NCBI RefSeq assembly: GCF_947497285.1
Contig: NZ_CANMFT010000005.1
Location: 186,001-250,000 of the forward strand
Length of the DNA: 64,000 nt
From: an uncultured Aliiroseovarius sp.
GTDB taxonomy: Bacteria; Pseudomonadota; Alphaproteobacteria; Rhodobacterales; Rhodobacteraceae
Direction of reading: 5' to 3'
The position numbers and the translations under genes were made by a program. The notes beneath the pieces are model-generated. The model ran no database searches and was not told the DNA's origin. It saw only the letters and a program-made list of their open reading frames with translations. Positions 28,044 to 36,650 of this stretch are shown here, one piece after another (within the stretch, counting starts at the first letter, position 1; each line of letters begins with the position of its first letter).

Positions 28044-28957
28044 ATTGCGTCAGCGCGCGATGGATCATCGGGGTGCGGGGTGACGCCGACGGGATCTTTG
28101 TGGATCATCACATCGGTGTCCGGATAGGTGTGCAGGATCGCGCGGCGCAGGCTTGCCCCTATGGCATGGGCGTTGTCCAGCGACTGGCTGCCGTCCAGTT
28201 CGATATGCATGTTCACAAAGGTGATCGACCCGGACCGGCGGGTTTTCAGATCATGAAAGCCGTGCACGCCGGGATGGCTGCGCGCGATCGCCTCGATGCC
28301 GGCGACCAGATCAGGGTCGGCGGCGTGATCCATCAGCCCGTCCCATGCGGTCTTGAAAATCCGAGCGGCCCCCACAACAAGCAGCAAAGCGGCGCCAATT
28401 GCGACCACGCTGTCGATCTGCTCCATTCCAAACAGGTTTGCCGCCCACAGCGACAAGATCGCGCCGATATTTGGGACCAGATCACCCAGATAGTGCAAGC
28501 TATCTGCTTTAACCACCGCAGACCCGGTGCGCCCTGCGACACGGCGTTGCCACATCACCAAGGCCAGCGTCAGCACGATCGAAACGACCATGACGGCGAT
28601 CCCCTGCGTGTGATGCTGAATGGGGGCAGGTTCGCCCGACCAGAGCCGCGCCAGCGCCGCCCATGTAATGATACCCGCTGACATCATGATGAACAGGCTT
28701 TGACCCAGTGCGGCAAGGTCCTCGGCCGCAGAATGTCCGAAAGCATGGTCGTCATCAGCGGGCCGGGCCGCATACCAAATGGCCGCAAGCGCCCCCAAGG
28801 ACACCATGAGGTCCATCGCACTGTCAGCAAGGGACGCTGCGACCGACAAAGCCTGGGTCTCGCCCAAGGCCCACAGCTTCAGGGCAACGAGGGTCACTGC
28901 GACCAGCGCGGAGGCGACGCCTGCGGAAAGGTTTAGTCTTGTTCGGTCTTGTGTCAT
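28040..28957 (-). CDS. cation diffusion facilitator (CDF) family transporter, FieF-like
   Basis: A 305-residue proton-coupled divalent metal exporter. Six hydrophobic helices are followed by a cytoplasmic C-terminal domain. Metal-site motifs are ASLADSAMDLM in helix 2 (DxxxD), HAFGH in the following loop, and a second helix 5 DxxxD-type segment YLGDLVPN. The C-terminal HDLKTRRSGSITFVNMHIELDG is the CDF dimerisation domain. Iron, zinc and manganese are all possible cargoes; the family alone does not decide. Confidence 0.9.
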   Translation of the reverse strand: MTQDRTRLNLSAGVASALVAVTLVALKLWALGETQALSVAASLADSAMDLMVSLGALAAIWYAARPADDDHAFGHSAAEDLAALGQSLFIMMSAGIITWAALARLWSGEPAPIQHHTQGIAVMVVSIVLTLALVMWQRRVAGRTGSAVVKADSLHYLGDLVPNIGAILSLWAANLFGMEQIDSVVAIGAALLLVVGAARIFKTAWDGLMDHAADPDLVAGIEAIARSHPGVHGFHDLKTRRSGSITFVNMHIELDGSQSLDNAHAIGASLRRAILHTYPDTDVMIHKDPVGVTPHPDDPSRADAI

Positions 28958-28989
28958 GGCGTTCGGCTATCCCATTGGGCGGGTCGGGA

Positions 28990-29985
28990 TCAAGTGCATG
29001 GCCACATGGCCTTGTCACAGATCCGCGCCCAAACCCGTTTGGCGAACGCCTCTTTTGCAGGTTCGAACCCGTGCCGCGCAAGGGTCCAGAAGAAATACCG
29101 CTCGTACGGAAAGCCGCGCATTGCATCTGCACCAAGGGTCAGAGCCTCGCGAAGATCATCGCAGTCATGGGCGGTCATGGCCGCGTGCCAATAGCTTGCC
29201 TTGGCGCAGGTCACGACCGGGCGTTTTTGCATCAGCGCCTCGAACCCAACGGTCGAGTTCTGCGTGACGACCATGGCAGAAGCCGCGATCAGATCATGCA
29301 CGCTTGCCTCGGACACCCGCACATTCGCGATATCGCCACACAGATCGATGACCCGTTGACGGCTGACCCGGGTCTGGCGCGGGTGAAGCTTGACATACAC
29401 CAAGCCATCGCGCCGGTGATTGGCCGTGGTGGTAATCATCTCTTGCGTGGTCAGATAGGCTGGCGAAGACTGAGCTAACGGTTCGGGTTGGCAAAACACA
29501 GTGGCCGCAGCCCCCAGCAATCCGGTGGAAATCCGGGCGGTTTGCCCCGCTTGGGATATGTTTTCGCGTAGAACACGGCTGGAGACGTCATTGAAGAAGC
29601 GAACGGCGTTTTCGTGATCGACAGTTTCGGGGTCGAATTCAGACAGGCGCAGGCTGCTGTTCCACCCTTGCCCCAGCTCATCCAGATGCCAGAATCCGCT
29701 GATCGGGGCGGGGTTGGCGTGCAACAGGCGCGGGCCATAGACCGGAGCTTGATCGACAAGCAGGTGGACTGCCTGCGGGTCGCGCAAAAGCTTCTGAGCC
29801 AGCCGTCCACCAGCCTGAACGGCAGAAATCGCGACATCGCGTTTCGCAAGATAAGGGGCGAGGTTGGTGAAGAAGTCTTGTTTATCTTCGGTGATCGAAC
29901 GCAGCCATTTCCCGGTCGCATGAACCACCACCCGCCGTTGATCGCGACCCCGTGCAGGGCGCCGGGATCGAAGGCGCGGTGTCAC
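28990..29985 (-). CDS. capsular polysaccharide synthesis/export-like protein (Capsule_synth fold)
   Basis: A 331-residue protein. The recognisable features are VYVKLHPRQTRVSRQRVIDLC, then LIAASAMVVTQNSTVGFEALMQKRPVVTCAKASYW, and an early VVVHATGKWLRSI. These resemble the C-terminal glycosyltransferase-like half of the capsule-synthesis family (KpsC/KpsS, PF05159), which adds Kdo to capsule lipid anchors. The start is uncertain: GTG at 29985 overlaps the SH3 gene stop by four bases, but the first 18 residues are Arg-rich, and a GTG at 29931 would give a cleaner N terminus. No other capsule gene is next to it. Confidence 0.55.
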   Translation of the reverse strand: MTPRLRSRRPARGRDQRRVVVHATGKWLRSITEDKQDFFTNLAPYLAKRDVAISAVQAGGRLAQKLLRDPQAVHLLVDQAPVYGPRLLHANPAPISGFWHLDELGQGWNSSLRLSEFDPETVDHENAVRFFNDVSSRVLRENISQAGQTARISTGLLGAAATVFCQPEPLAQSSPAYLTTQEMITTTANHRRDGLVYVKLHPRQTRVSRQRVIDLCGDIANVRVSEASVHDLIAASAMVVTQNSTVGFEALMQKRPVVTCAKASYWHAAMTAHDCDDLREALTLGADAMRGFPYERYFFWTLARHGFEPAKEAFAKRVWARICDKAMWPCT

Positions 29986-30506
29986 TCGATCACCTCGTTT
30001 GCGCGCACACCCCAAAGGTTTTCTTTGGTGGTCCAGCCTCGGATGCCATCGGCTTTCACGCGGCACCAAGCCAGCCCACAGGTTTCGATGCGTGCAATGA
30101 CGCCGGCCTCAAGATAGGCGTTGATTTGGCTTTGTGTGTCGGCGCTGCTGTATAGCGGGCTCAGGTCGCGGTCGATAATCGCTGTTCGCGCGCCAGACAG
30201 AAGCGAATAATGCACCCAACCGCCAACGCCGTCGCGATCACGCACCTGTCGCCAATGACCGAATTCGCCAGTGATTTCCAAAGGCATACCGGGGTGCTTG
30301 AAGACCCAATCAATGCGGTGGCGCAAGGATGGACCGCGCCGCACGTTGCCTTCGGATGTCTTCAGCGACACAAAGCGAGGAATCGGCAGATGGGTAACCG
30401 GGCCGCGCTCTGGCGACGTTGTGCCTTCGGCGGTTGCCATCGGCGCAAGGCAAAATGCTGAGATAATGGCCATTGCCACCACAGCCAACCTGCTGGAAAA
30501 CCGCAT
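29982..30506 (-). CDS. exported SH3-domain (SH3_4 type) protein
   Basis: A 174-residue protein with an N-terminal signal peptide (RFSSRLAVVAMAIISAFCLAPMATAEG). Two tandem bacterial SH3-like modules follow: RFVSLKTSEGNVRRGPSLRHRIDWVF...GEFGHWRQVRDRDGVGGWVHYSLLSG and ...GVIARIETCGLAWCRVKADGIRGWTTKENLWGV. Such periplasmic SH3 proteins are thought to bind cell wall or ligands. ATG at 30506 has an AGGG site five bases upstream; ATG 30518 and GTG 30530 are alternatives. It is coupled to the capsule-like gene downstream. Confidence 0.8.
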   Translation of the reverse strand: MRFSSRLAVVAMAIISAFCLAPMATAEGTTSPERGPVTHLPIPRFVSLKTSEGNVRRGPSLRHRIDWVFKHPGMPLEITGEFGHWRQVRDRDGVGGWVHYSLLSGARTAIIDRDLSPLYSSADTQSQINAYLEAGVIARIETCGLAWCRVKADGIRGWTTKENLWGVRANEVIE

Positions 30507-30645
30507 TTCCGCCCTCATTTCCTGTGTCACACCATCGCGCGCGCAATTTTCTTTCGTTTGCGTCCCTGCGGTGCTTGTGCCTTGCCTCGTTCCTTGTCAC
30601 TTTGTCAGGGAGACGCGCAAAAGAAAAGCCAAAGGGAGGGCGGGC

Positions 30646-31632
30646 ATGGCCGCTGAACATCTGAGTGTTGTTGTCACGCGACGGTTGCCCGAGGTCGTAG
30701 AGACCCGGATGAAGGAACTATTCGATGTCGAGCTTCGGGATGATGACACACCGATGACCCGATCCGAGCTGGCTGACGCCATGGCGCGCTGCGATGTGCT
30801 GGTGCCAACGATCAACGATCAGATCGACGCCAACATGCTGGCGCGGGCCGGTGATCGGCTTCGGCTGATTGCCAACTACGGTGCCGGGGTCGACCATATC
30901 GACGTGGGAACCGCGCGCGAGCGTGGAATACTTGTGTCGAACACGCCGGGCGTGACCGCCGATGACACTGCGGACATGGCCATTGCGCTGATCCTTGCCG
31001 TAACGCGCCGCTTTCCAGAAGGTATTCGCCTGATGGCCACGGGTGAGTGGCAAGGCTGGTCACCGACGGCCATGTTGGGCCGCCGCATTCAAGGACGGCG
31101 CGTCGGCATTCTGGGCATGGGCCGCATCGGGCAGGCGGTCGCGATGCGCGCGCGCGCCTTCGGGATGCAGGTGCATTACCACAACCGCAAGCGCGTTCAT
31201 CCCAAGATCGAAGAGCAGCTAGAGGCCACCTATTGGGAAAGCCTTGACCAGATGGTGGCGCGTATGGACGTTTTGTCGATCAACTGCCCGCACACGCCGT
31301 CAACCTTCCATCTAATGAATGCGCGTCGTCTGAAGCTGATGAAGTCCGAGGCGGTGATCGTGAACACATCACGCGGCGAAGTCATCGACGAAAACGCCCT
31401 GACCCGTATGCTGCGCGCGGGCGAGATCGCGGGCGCGGGGCTGGATGTCTACGAGCACGGGAACGAGATCAACCCACGTCTGCGCGACCTGCCCAACGTG
31501 GTGGCGCTGCCGCATATGGGGTCGGCCACGGTTGAAGGGCGGATCGAGATGGGCGAGAAGGTGCTGATCAACGTCAAGACCTTCGCCGATGGCCACCGTC
31601 CGCCCGACCAGGTCGTGCCGGGAATGCTGTAA
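30646..31632 (+). CDS. D-2-hydroxyacid dehydrogenase (glyoxylate reductase / D-glycerate dehydrogenase type)
   Basis: A 328-residue NAD(P)H-dependent enzyme. NAD-binding GILGMGRIGQAVAMRARAFGM sits at about residues 157-177. The catalytic Arg segment is IVNTSRGEVIDENAL, with a Glu in the GLDVYEHG region and the catalytic His in VALPHMGSAT. LIANYGAGVDHIDVGTARERGILVSNTPGV is the N-terminal substrate domain. It matches glyoxylate/hydroxypyruvate reductases of the GyaR branch, linking C2 and C3 (serine/glycine) metabolism. An AGGGAGG site precedes the ATG. It is divergent from the SH3 gene. Confidence 0.9.
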   Translation: MAAEHLSVVVTRRLPEVVETRMKELFDVELRDDDTPMTRSELADAMARCDVLVPTINDQIDANMLARAGDRLRLIANYGAGVDHIDVGTARERGILVSNTPGVTADDTADMAIALILAVTRRFPEGIRLMATGEWQGWSPTAMLGRRIQGRRVGILGMGRIGQAVAMRARAFGMQVHYHNRKRVHPKIEEQLEATYWESLDQMVARMDVLSINCPHTPSTFHLMNARRLKLMKSEAVIVNTSRGEVIDENALTRMLRAGEIAGAGLDVYEHGNEINPRLRDLPNVVALPHMGSATVEGRIEMGEKVLINVKTFADGHRPPDQVVPGML

Positions 31633-31638
31633 GGTCGC

Positions 31639-32316
31639 ATGTTACGGTTGGGTTGCCCCTTCAGACTGATGGCGGCCCTGCTTGTTGCGCTGGGCCTTCT
31701 GGGCTGCGCGCGCCCCTTGTCGACCACCGAAGTCGAGTTGTCGCGCATTGTCTTTGGCGACAGCCTCGACACCGACAAGGTGCGCGTTCGCGCCGGGATT
31801 GGTGTGCTGCCATTGCCGAAGCCCGACCCGATCCCTACGGACGCGCCGAAGCGCGATGCGCGCAAGCTGCCAAAAGGTGTGTGCGACCGGGTGCCTCAAC
31901 CCGACCGCAAGCTTGAGTTTCCGGCGGGCTTCGTTCTGTGGAACCAAGTGTTTCTGAAGCGCAATCTGTATCGTGACGATATGTTCGAAGGCTGGCCCGA
32001 AAGCCTGCCCATGCCGCATGCCCTTCTGATGATGCACGAGCTGGTGCATGTCTGGCAGTGGCAGAACCGTAGCCGCACGGGATACACGCCGGGGCGGTCT
32101 GGGGCGGAAAGCCTGCGCAAGGGCGATCCCTATTACTGGCCGGGGCGCGAGGCAGGGGCTTACCTGTCTTATGGGTTCGAGGCGCAAGCCGCGATGGTCG
32201 AGGATTACATGTGCATGACCCTGTTTGAACCAACGAACCCGCGCCGCGCCGATCTTGCCGAATTGATCGGTCCCGTGCTGCCTGTCACCCGACTGGACGA
32301 GGCGCTGGGGCGTTGA
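31639..32316 (+). CDS. putative lipoprotein with HELVH metal-site motif, function unknown
   Basis: A 225-residue protein starting with a hydrophobic signal and a lipobox-like GLLGC (Cys23), so probably a lipoprotein; there is also a Cys6 in the n-region. A HELVHVWQW segment near H133-H137 follows the zincin H-E-x-x-H pattern, and MVEDYMCMTLF lies about 60 residues later. I do not recognise a named family. Whether it is a peptidase cannot be said, because the third zinc ligand is not evident. It starts six bases after the hydroxyacid dehydrogenase stop and is probably in the same operon. Confidence 0.6.
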   Translation: MLRLGCPFRLMAALLVALGLLGCARPLSTTEVELSRIVFGDSLDTDKVRVRAGIGVLPLPKPDPIPTDAPKRDARKLPKGVCDRVPQPDRKLEFPAGFVLWNQVFLKRNLYRDDMFEGWPESLPMPHALLMMHELVHVWQWQNRSRTGYTPGRSGAESLRKGDPYYWPGREAGAYLSYGFEAQAAMVEDYMCMTLFEPTNPRRADLAELIGPVLPVTRLDEALGR

Positions 32317-32425
32317 AACCCGCGCCGATGTCGTTTTCACGCAGGTAAAGGTCGGGCAGGCTTAGCGCGATCCGCGACCTTGCGGCATGTATGTTGCAAC
32401 GCATTCTGCCCAAGGGAGTCGCCCC

Positions 32426-34930
32426 ATGAAAACCCAAGTCAAAGCTCTTGTCGTCGGTGGGGGTGCGGTCGGCACCTCGATTGCCTATCACCTTGCGAAG
32501 GCGGGTTGGGACGATGTGATGTTGCTGGAACGTGACGAGTTGACGTCTGGGTCCACATGGCACGCGGCAGGCCTTCTGCCCCTGTTCAACATGTCCTTCG
32601 CGACGACCCATATTCACGACTACTCGGTCAAATTCTACAAGACGCTCGAGGAAGAAACCGGCCTGAACGCTGGTTTTGCCGTGGTGGGCAACCTGCGCAT
32701 GGCGCAGACGGACGAGCGCATGGACGAATACATGCTTTATGCCACCACCGCCGAGACGGTGGGCGTGCCCTATGAATGGCTGACCCCGGATGAGATCAAG
32801 GCCCGCTGGCCTCTGATCCGCACGGATGATTTGAAAGGCGCGCTCTATCACAACACCGACGGTTATATTAACCCCGCCGACGTGACGCAGGCGATGGCCA
32901 AGGGTGCCCGCCAGCGCGGCGTTGAGATTGTGCGAAAGTGGCAGGCCGATGCCTACCATTGGAACGGTGAAGCGTGGGACGTCACCTGCACCAAGATGGT
33001 TGAAAAGGGCGGTAACCTCGTGGCGTCGGACGAGCAGATCGTCATCACCGCCGAACATGTCGTGACGGCCTCGGGCAACCACGCCCAGACGACCGCCAAG
33101 AAACTGGGCATCAAGATCCCGGCGATCCCGGTTGAACACCAGTTCATCGTGATGGACCAAGACCCCGCGCTGGTGAAATACCGCGCTGAAGGCGGGGCAG
33201 AGCACCCGGTTATTCGCGACGCCGACGCGCAATCCTACGTCCGCGAAGAGCGTGGCGGCTGGATTCTGGGTGTCTATGAAAAGAACGCGCCCGCTTGCTT
33301 TGAATTTGGCGTGCCGGACAGCTTCCGCGCCGACCTGTTCCCGCTCGATCTGGAACGGATCGAGGATCAATACATGGCGATGATCCACCGCATCCCGTCT
33401 TGCGAGGAAAGCGGGTTGAAGGACGATTTCAACGGTCCGATTTGTTACACGCCCGACGGCAACCCGCTGGTCGGCCCCGCCCCTGGTCTGCGCAATATGT
33501 GGCTGGCGGAAGGGTTCAGCTTTGGCATCACCGCGGCAGGCGGCACAGGCTATTACCTCGCTCAGATGATGGTCGATGGCGAGGCCGAGATCGACATGGC
33601 CGCGCTGGACCCCAAACGCTATTCGTCGCACTGGATGACGACCGAATTTGCGGCGCGCAAGAACGAAGAATGCTACGATCACGTCTATATCCTGCACCAC
33701 CCGGATGAAGAGCGCCCGGCCTGTCGGCCTCTGCGCACCTCGCCCGCCTATGACCGGCAAAAGGAAAAGGGCGCACAATTTGGTTGGGTGAACGGATGGG
33801 AGCGCCCGAATTACTACGGCCCACTGGACGCGCCGGAAAACTTCGACCACGACGCGCGCAGCTTCCGCCGTGGTGGCTGGTGGCAATATGCGGTCGAAGA
33901 AGCCAAGGCGATCCGCGAAGGTGTCGGCCTGATCGACGCCACGGCCTTCACCAAGCATGTGGTCAAAGGCCCCGGCGCGACGCAGTTCCTTGACTGGTTC
34001 ACCTGCAACAAACTGCCCAAGGTTGGCCGCATCAATCTGACCTATGCCTTGACCGCCGCTGGCACCACGCGCACCGAATACACCATCGTGCGCAATGGCG
34101 AGGATAGCTATTACCTCGTCTCAGCCGGTGCGTGGACGGAATATGACGCCGATTTCATGCGCAAAGCCGCCGAAGGTAAGATGAAAGAGTTCGGCTATAT
34201 TGAGATTCAGGACGTCACCACCCAGTGGGGCGTGTTCGCCATCGCCGGGCCAAAATCGCGTGATGTTCTGAACGAGGTCATCAAGGACGCCGATCCGAAA
34301 ACCGCCCTGTCCAACAAGCGGTTCCCATGGCTTACCGCCCGGAAGATCGAGCTGGGCATGTGCCCCGTGAACGCGATCCGTGTCGCCTATACCGGCGAGC
34401 TTGGGTGGGAGTTGCACCACCCGATCGAGATGCAGAACTATCTGTGGGATCTGCTGATGGCGGCGGGCGAAAAGCACGGCATGAAGCTGGTTGGCGCACG
34501 GGCGCAAAACTGGTTGCGGCAGGAAAAATCCTATCGCGCGTTTGGCACCGAACTTGGCCGCGACGCCACCCCGCAAGAGGCTGACCTGCCGCGCTTCATC
34601 GACCTTGAGAAAGACTTCCACGGCAAGGATGAGATGGTTGCCAAGGGCATCCGCTCGAAATGCGTCACGCTCTTGATCGACGGGCCGGACGATGCCGACC
34701 CGTGGGGCCGCGAGGCGCTGTATGATGGCGACACCAAGGTGGGTCGCCTGACTTCGGGCGGATATTCGGTGGCGTTCGGGAAGTCGATTGGCATGGGCTA
34801 TGTGACGCCGGAACTGGCCAAGCCCGGGACCAAGCTGAAGGTCAAGATGCAGAACAAACTTTGGGACGCCGAAATCACCGTCGACAGCCCCTATGACCCC
34901 AAGAACGAGACGATCCGCAAAGACGGGTAA
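32426..34930 (+). CDS. FAD-dependent dimethylglycine/sarcosine dehydrogenase-like enzyme with GcvT domain
   Basis: An 834-residue two-domain enzyme. The N-terminal DAO-type FAD domain (KALVVGGGAVGTSIAYHLAKAGWDDVMLLERDELTSGSTWHAAG, His46 being the likely covalent flavin site) removes an N-methyl group. The C-terminal GcvT domain (about residue 420 to the end, with NAIRVAYTGELGWELH) binds tetrahydrofolate and captures the carbon as methylene-THF. Dimethylglycine dehydrogenase is the best guess; sarcosine or another N-methyl donor is possible. It is followed by a strong terminator, so it is likely monocistronic. Confidence 0.88.
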   Translation: MKTQVKALVVGGGAVGTSIAYHLAKAGWDDVMLLERDELTSGSTWHAAGLLPLFNMSFATTHIHDYSVKFYKTLEEETGLNAGFAVVGNLRMAQTDERMDEYMLYATTAETVGVPYEWLTPDEIKARWPLIRTDDLKGALYHNTDGYINPADVTQAMAKGARQRGVEIVRKWQADAYHWNGEAWDVTCTKMVEKGGNLVASDEQIVITAEHVVTASGNHAQTTAKKLGIKIPAIPVEHQFIVMDQDPALVKYRAEGGAEHPVIRDADAQSYVREERGGWILGVYEKNAPACFEFGVPDSFRADLFPLDLERIEDQYMAMIHRIPSCEESGLKDDFNGPICYTPDGNPLVGPAPGLRNMWLAEGFSFGITAAGGTGYYLAQMMVDGEAEIDMAALDPKRYSSHWMTTEFAARKNEECYDHVYILHHPDEERPACRPLRTSPAYDRQKEKGAQFGWVNGWERPNYYGPLDAPENFDHDARSFRRGGWWQYAVEEAKAIREGVGLIDATAFTKHVVKGPGATQFLDWFTCNKLPKVGRINLTYALTAAGTTRTEYTIVRNGEDSYYLVSAGAWTEYDADFMRKAAEGKMKEFGYIEIQDVTTQWGVFAIAGPKSRDVLNEVIKDADPKTALSNKRFPWLTARKIELGMCPVNAIRVAYTGELGWELHHPIEMQNYLWDLLMAAGEKHGMKLVGARAQNWLRQEKSYRAFGTELGRDATPQEADLPRFIDLEKDFHGKDEMVAKGIRSKCVTLLIDGPDDADPWGREALYDGDTKVGRLTSGGYSVAFGKSIGMGYVTPELAKPGTKLKVKMQNKLWDAEITVDSPYDPKNETIRKDG

Positions 34931-34945
34931 GCACCTTGTTGAAGA

Positions 34946-34985
34946 CAGCAAACTGGCTCCTACAGAGGACCGGTTTGCTGTTTTT
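34946..34985 (+). terminator. Rho-independent terminator after the dimethylglycine-dehydrogenase-like gene
   Basis: CAGCAAACTGG at 34946-34956 pairs with CCGGTTTGCTG at 34970-34980 (11 bp, one G-U) and is followed by five T. It is one of the two clearest intrinsic terminators here, 16 bases after the stop. Confidence 0.9.
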
Positions 34986-35052
34986 GGGGCTTCAGCCTCG
35001 ATTTTTGGGCTTGTTTCTGCAACTTTGACATGAACGCAAGTCAGAGGGCGAG

Positions 35053-35436
35053 ATGTCCGAGATACATAAAGGCGCATGTCACTGCGGTGCCGTCACATTC
35101 GAAATCAGTGCGCCACAATTCGTGGTGTCGTGCAATTGTTCGATCTGTCGGCGTTACGGTGCGCTTTGGGCGCATTGCCCGCCGAATGAAGGCGCGATCC
35201 TATCCGGGTTGGACAACCTGACAACCTATAGCTGGGGGGATCATATGATTGACTTCCACGGCTGCAAGACCTGTGGGTGCGTTACCCATTGGGCGCCCGG
35301 CAAAGCAGCGGATCAGGACCGGTTTGCTTTGAATATGCGCATGACCTCGCCGGCGGTGGTCGATGCGTTGCCTGTTCGCCATTTCGACGGCGCGGACAGC
35401 TGGGCGTTTCTGGACGAGCCTGGCAGGCCCCGGTGA
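35053..35436 (+). CDS. GFA (glutathione-dependent formaldehyde-activating) family zinc protein
   Basis: A 127-residue Zn-binding protein. The CHCG motif near residue 9, then CNCSICRR and HGCKTCGCVTHW, are the structural and catalytic zinc sites of the GFA/CENP-V fold. Gfa of Paracoccus speeds S-hydroxymethylglutathione formation from formaldehyde, but most members have unknown substrates. The proximity to a demethylase that can release formaldehyde makes a formaldehyde role plausible; this is inference. It has its own start beyond the terminator. Confidence 0.85.
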   Translation: MSEIHKGACHCGAVTFEISAPQFVVSCNCSICRRYGALWAHCPPNEGAILSGLDNLTTYSWGDHMIDFHGCKTCGCVTHWAPGKAADQDRFALNMRMTSPAVVDALPVRHFDGADSWAFLDEPGRPR

Positions 35437-35467
35437 TCGCTGATCAAACCGGGCGCGCTGATGTGAC

Positions 35468-35543
35468 TGGTGGAGCCTAGGGGAGTCGAACCCCTGACCT
35501 CGTCGTTGCGAACGACGCGCTCTACCGACTGAGCTAAGGCCCC
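35468..35543 (-). tRNA. tRNA-Ala (anticodon CGC)
   Basis: A 76-base cloverleaf read from 35543 to 35468, with an encoded CCA end. The acceptor stem pairs GGGGCCT with AGGCTCC and has the G3-U70 pair that identifies alanine tRNA. The anticodon loop is TTCGCAA, so the anticodon is CGC, reading GCG. The T arm GGTTCGACTCC and D arm GCTCAGTCGGTAGAGC are regular. It lies downstream of trxC on the same strand. Confidence 0.97.
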
Positions 35544-35590
35544 TTTAACGATCTATCTGGCCCGGTGCTTGTTCGGTTCGCCTTATCAAA

Positions 35591-36031
35591 TCAAAGCTTT
35601 GCGTTCTTGCGCACGAAGGCTTCGATTGCATTTGCAGGGATTGCACCTGCATGGCGCGCGATCTCTTTCCCGTTTTGATACAGGATCAACGCAGGAATGC
35701 CGCGAATGTTGTTTTTGGTCGAGACCTTGGGGTGATCTTCGGTGTTGATCTTGGCAAACCGGGCTTTGCCAGCCATCGCTTGCGCGGCTTGCGCGAAGGC
35801 TGGCGCCATCATGCGGCATGGCCCACACCACGGGGCCCAGAAATCGACCAGCAAGGGGGTGTTGTCGTTTTTTGCCGCCTTATCAAGCGTCAACGGGTCA
35901 AGTTCGCGCACTTTCCCATCACTCAGCTTCGCGCCACAGGTTCCGCATTTTGGGCCTGCAGTCAGCTTGTCCACGGGCACACGGTTTACCGTGCTGCAAT
36001 CCAGACAGGTCATTTTTGCACTCGTGGCCAT
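35591..36031 (-). CDS. trxC: thioredoxin 2-like protein (TrxC type)
   Basis: A 146-residue cytoplasmic thioredoxin with the N-terminal zinc-binding C-x2-C pairs of TrxC (C9/C12 and C29/C32), then the WCGPC active site (C69, C72) in VDFWAPWCGPCRMMAP. The cis-Pro is in GIPALILYQNG. TrxC-type thioredoxins are often peroxide-inducible; a regulator site is not visible. Followed by tRNA-Ala, 47 bases downstream. Confidence 0.93.
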   Translation of the reverse strand: MATSAKMTCLDCSTVNRVPVDKLTAGPKCGTCGAKLSDGKVRELDPLTLDKAAKNDNTPLLVDFWAPWCGPCRMMAPAFAQAAQAMAGKARFAKINTEDHPKVSTKNNIRGIPALILYQNGKEIARHAGAIPANAIEAFVRKNAKL

Positions 36032-36096
36032 GATGAGTTCTCCGATAAATATTCACTTCACCGCATATGATGTCGGGTGCACGTTCCGTCAAGGGA

Positions 36097-36522
36097 CTAG
36101 ATGGTGCTGAGCAAAATGCTCGTCTCGCTGTTGGTGATCCCGTCGACAACGCGCACTTCGCGCAATACACGGTCGAAATCGGACAGGTTGGCTGCGGAAA
36201 GCTGCGCGATAAGATCCCATTTACCGTTGGTCGAATGCAAACTGCGCAACTCTGGCAGACCACGCAGGCGCTTGATCACGGCAGTCGTCGAGCGGCCTGA
36301 CACCTCGATCATCATGATCGCTTGAACCCCGTCGGGTCCGTGGTCTTCACGGGCGCGAATGGTGAATCCCAGAACGGCGCCACTGTCCAGCAACCGATCA
36401 AGCCGAGCCTGGACCGTCGCGCGCGAGACATCCAGTATGGTGGCCAGCTTCGAGATCGGCGCACGCCCGTCTTCGCGCAGAAGCGCGATGAGCTTGTGGT
36501 CAAGGGTGTCGAATATATGCAT
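36097..36522 (-). CDS. Lrp/AsnC family transcriptional regulator
   Basis: A 141-residue one-component regulator. The N-terminal winged helix-turn-helix is LDHKLIALLREDGRAPISKLATILDVSRATVQARLDRLLDSGAVLGFTI, and the C-terminal RAM ligand-binding domain runs from about 65 (VQAIMMIEVSGRSTTAVIKRLRGLPELRSLHSTNGKWDLIAQLSA). It is transcribed divergently from ctlX-arginase-ocd across a 128-base AT-rich gap, so it very likely controls that operon, sensing arginine or ornithine; the ligand is inferred. Confidence 0.9.
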   Translation of the reverse strand: MHIFDTLDHKLIALLREDGRAPISKLATILDVSRATVQARLDRLLDSGAVLGFTIRAREDHGPDGVQAIMMIEVSGRSTTAVIKRLRGLPELRSLHSTNGKWDLIAQLSAANLSDFDRVLREVRVVDGITNSETSILLSTI

Positions 36523-36650
36523 GTCGAAAAGATAAATGATACTTAGCAGAAATGCAAAAAAATGATCACCTATAGCGCAAAAATAGTATTCTAATATGAA
36601 ATTCTACTTCGCTATTTTGTATGTCAGCCTTATTGAATCAGAGTTGAGCC
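36523..36650. promoter_or_regulatory. divergent operator/promoter region between the lrp-type gene and ctlX
   Basis: The 128 bases are markedly AT-rich, unlike the flanking genes. Inverted arms AAAATAG (36580-36586) and CTATTTT (36612-36618) are spaced 25 bases apart and enclose TATTCTAATATGAAATTC. Lrp-family regulators wrap AT-rich DNA with dyad sites, so this is the natural operator candidate. No consensus -35/-10 pair could be fixed. Confidence 0.5.

Noticed and set aside
32285-33958. 557-codon minus-strand open frame opposite the dimethylglycine dehydrogenase-like gene
   Set aside because: Antisense shadow; no domain, and the opposite-strand enzyme is unmistakable.
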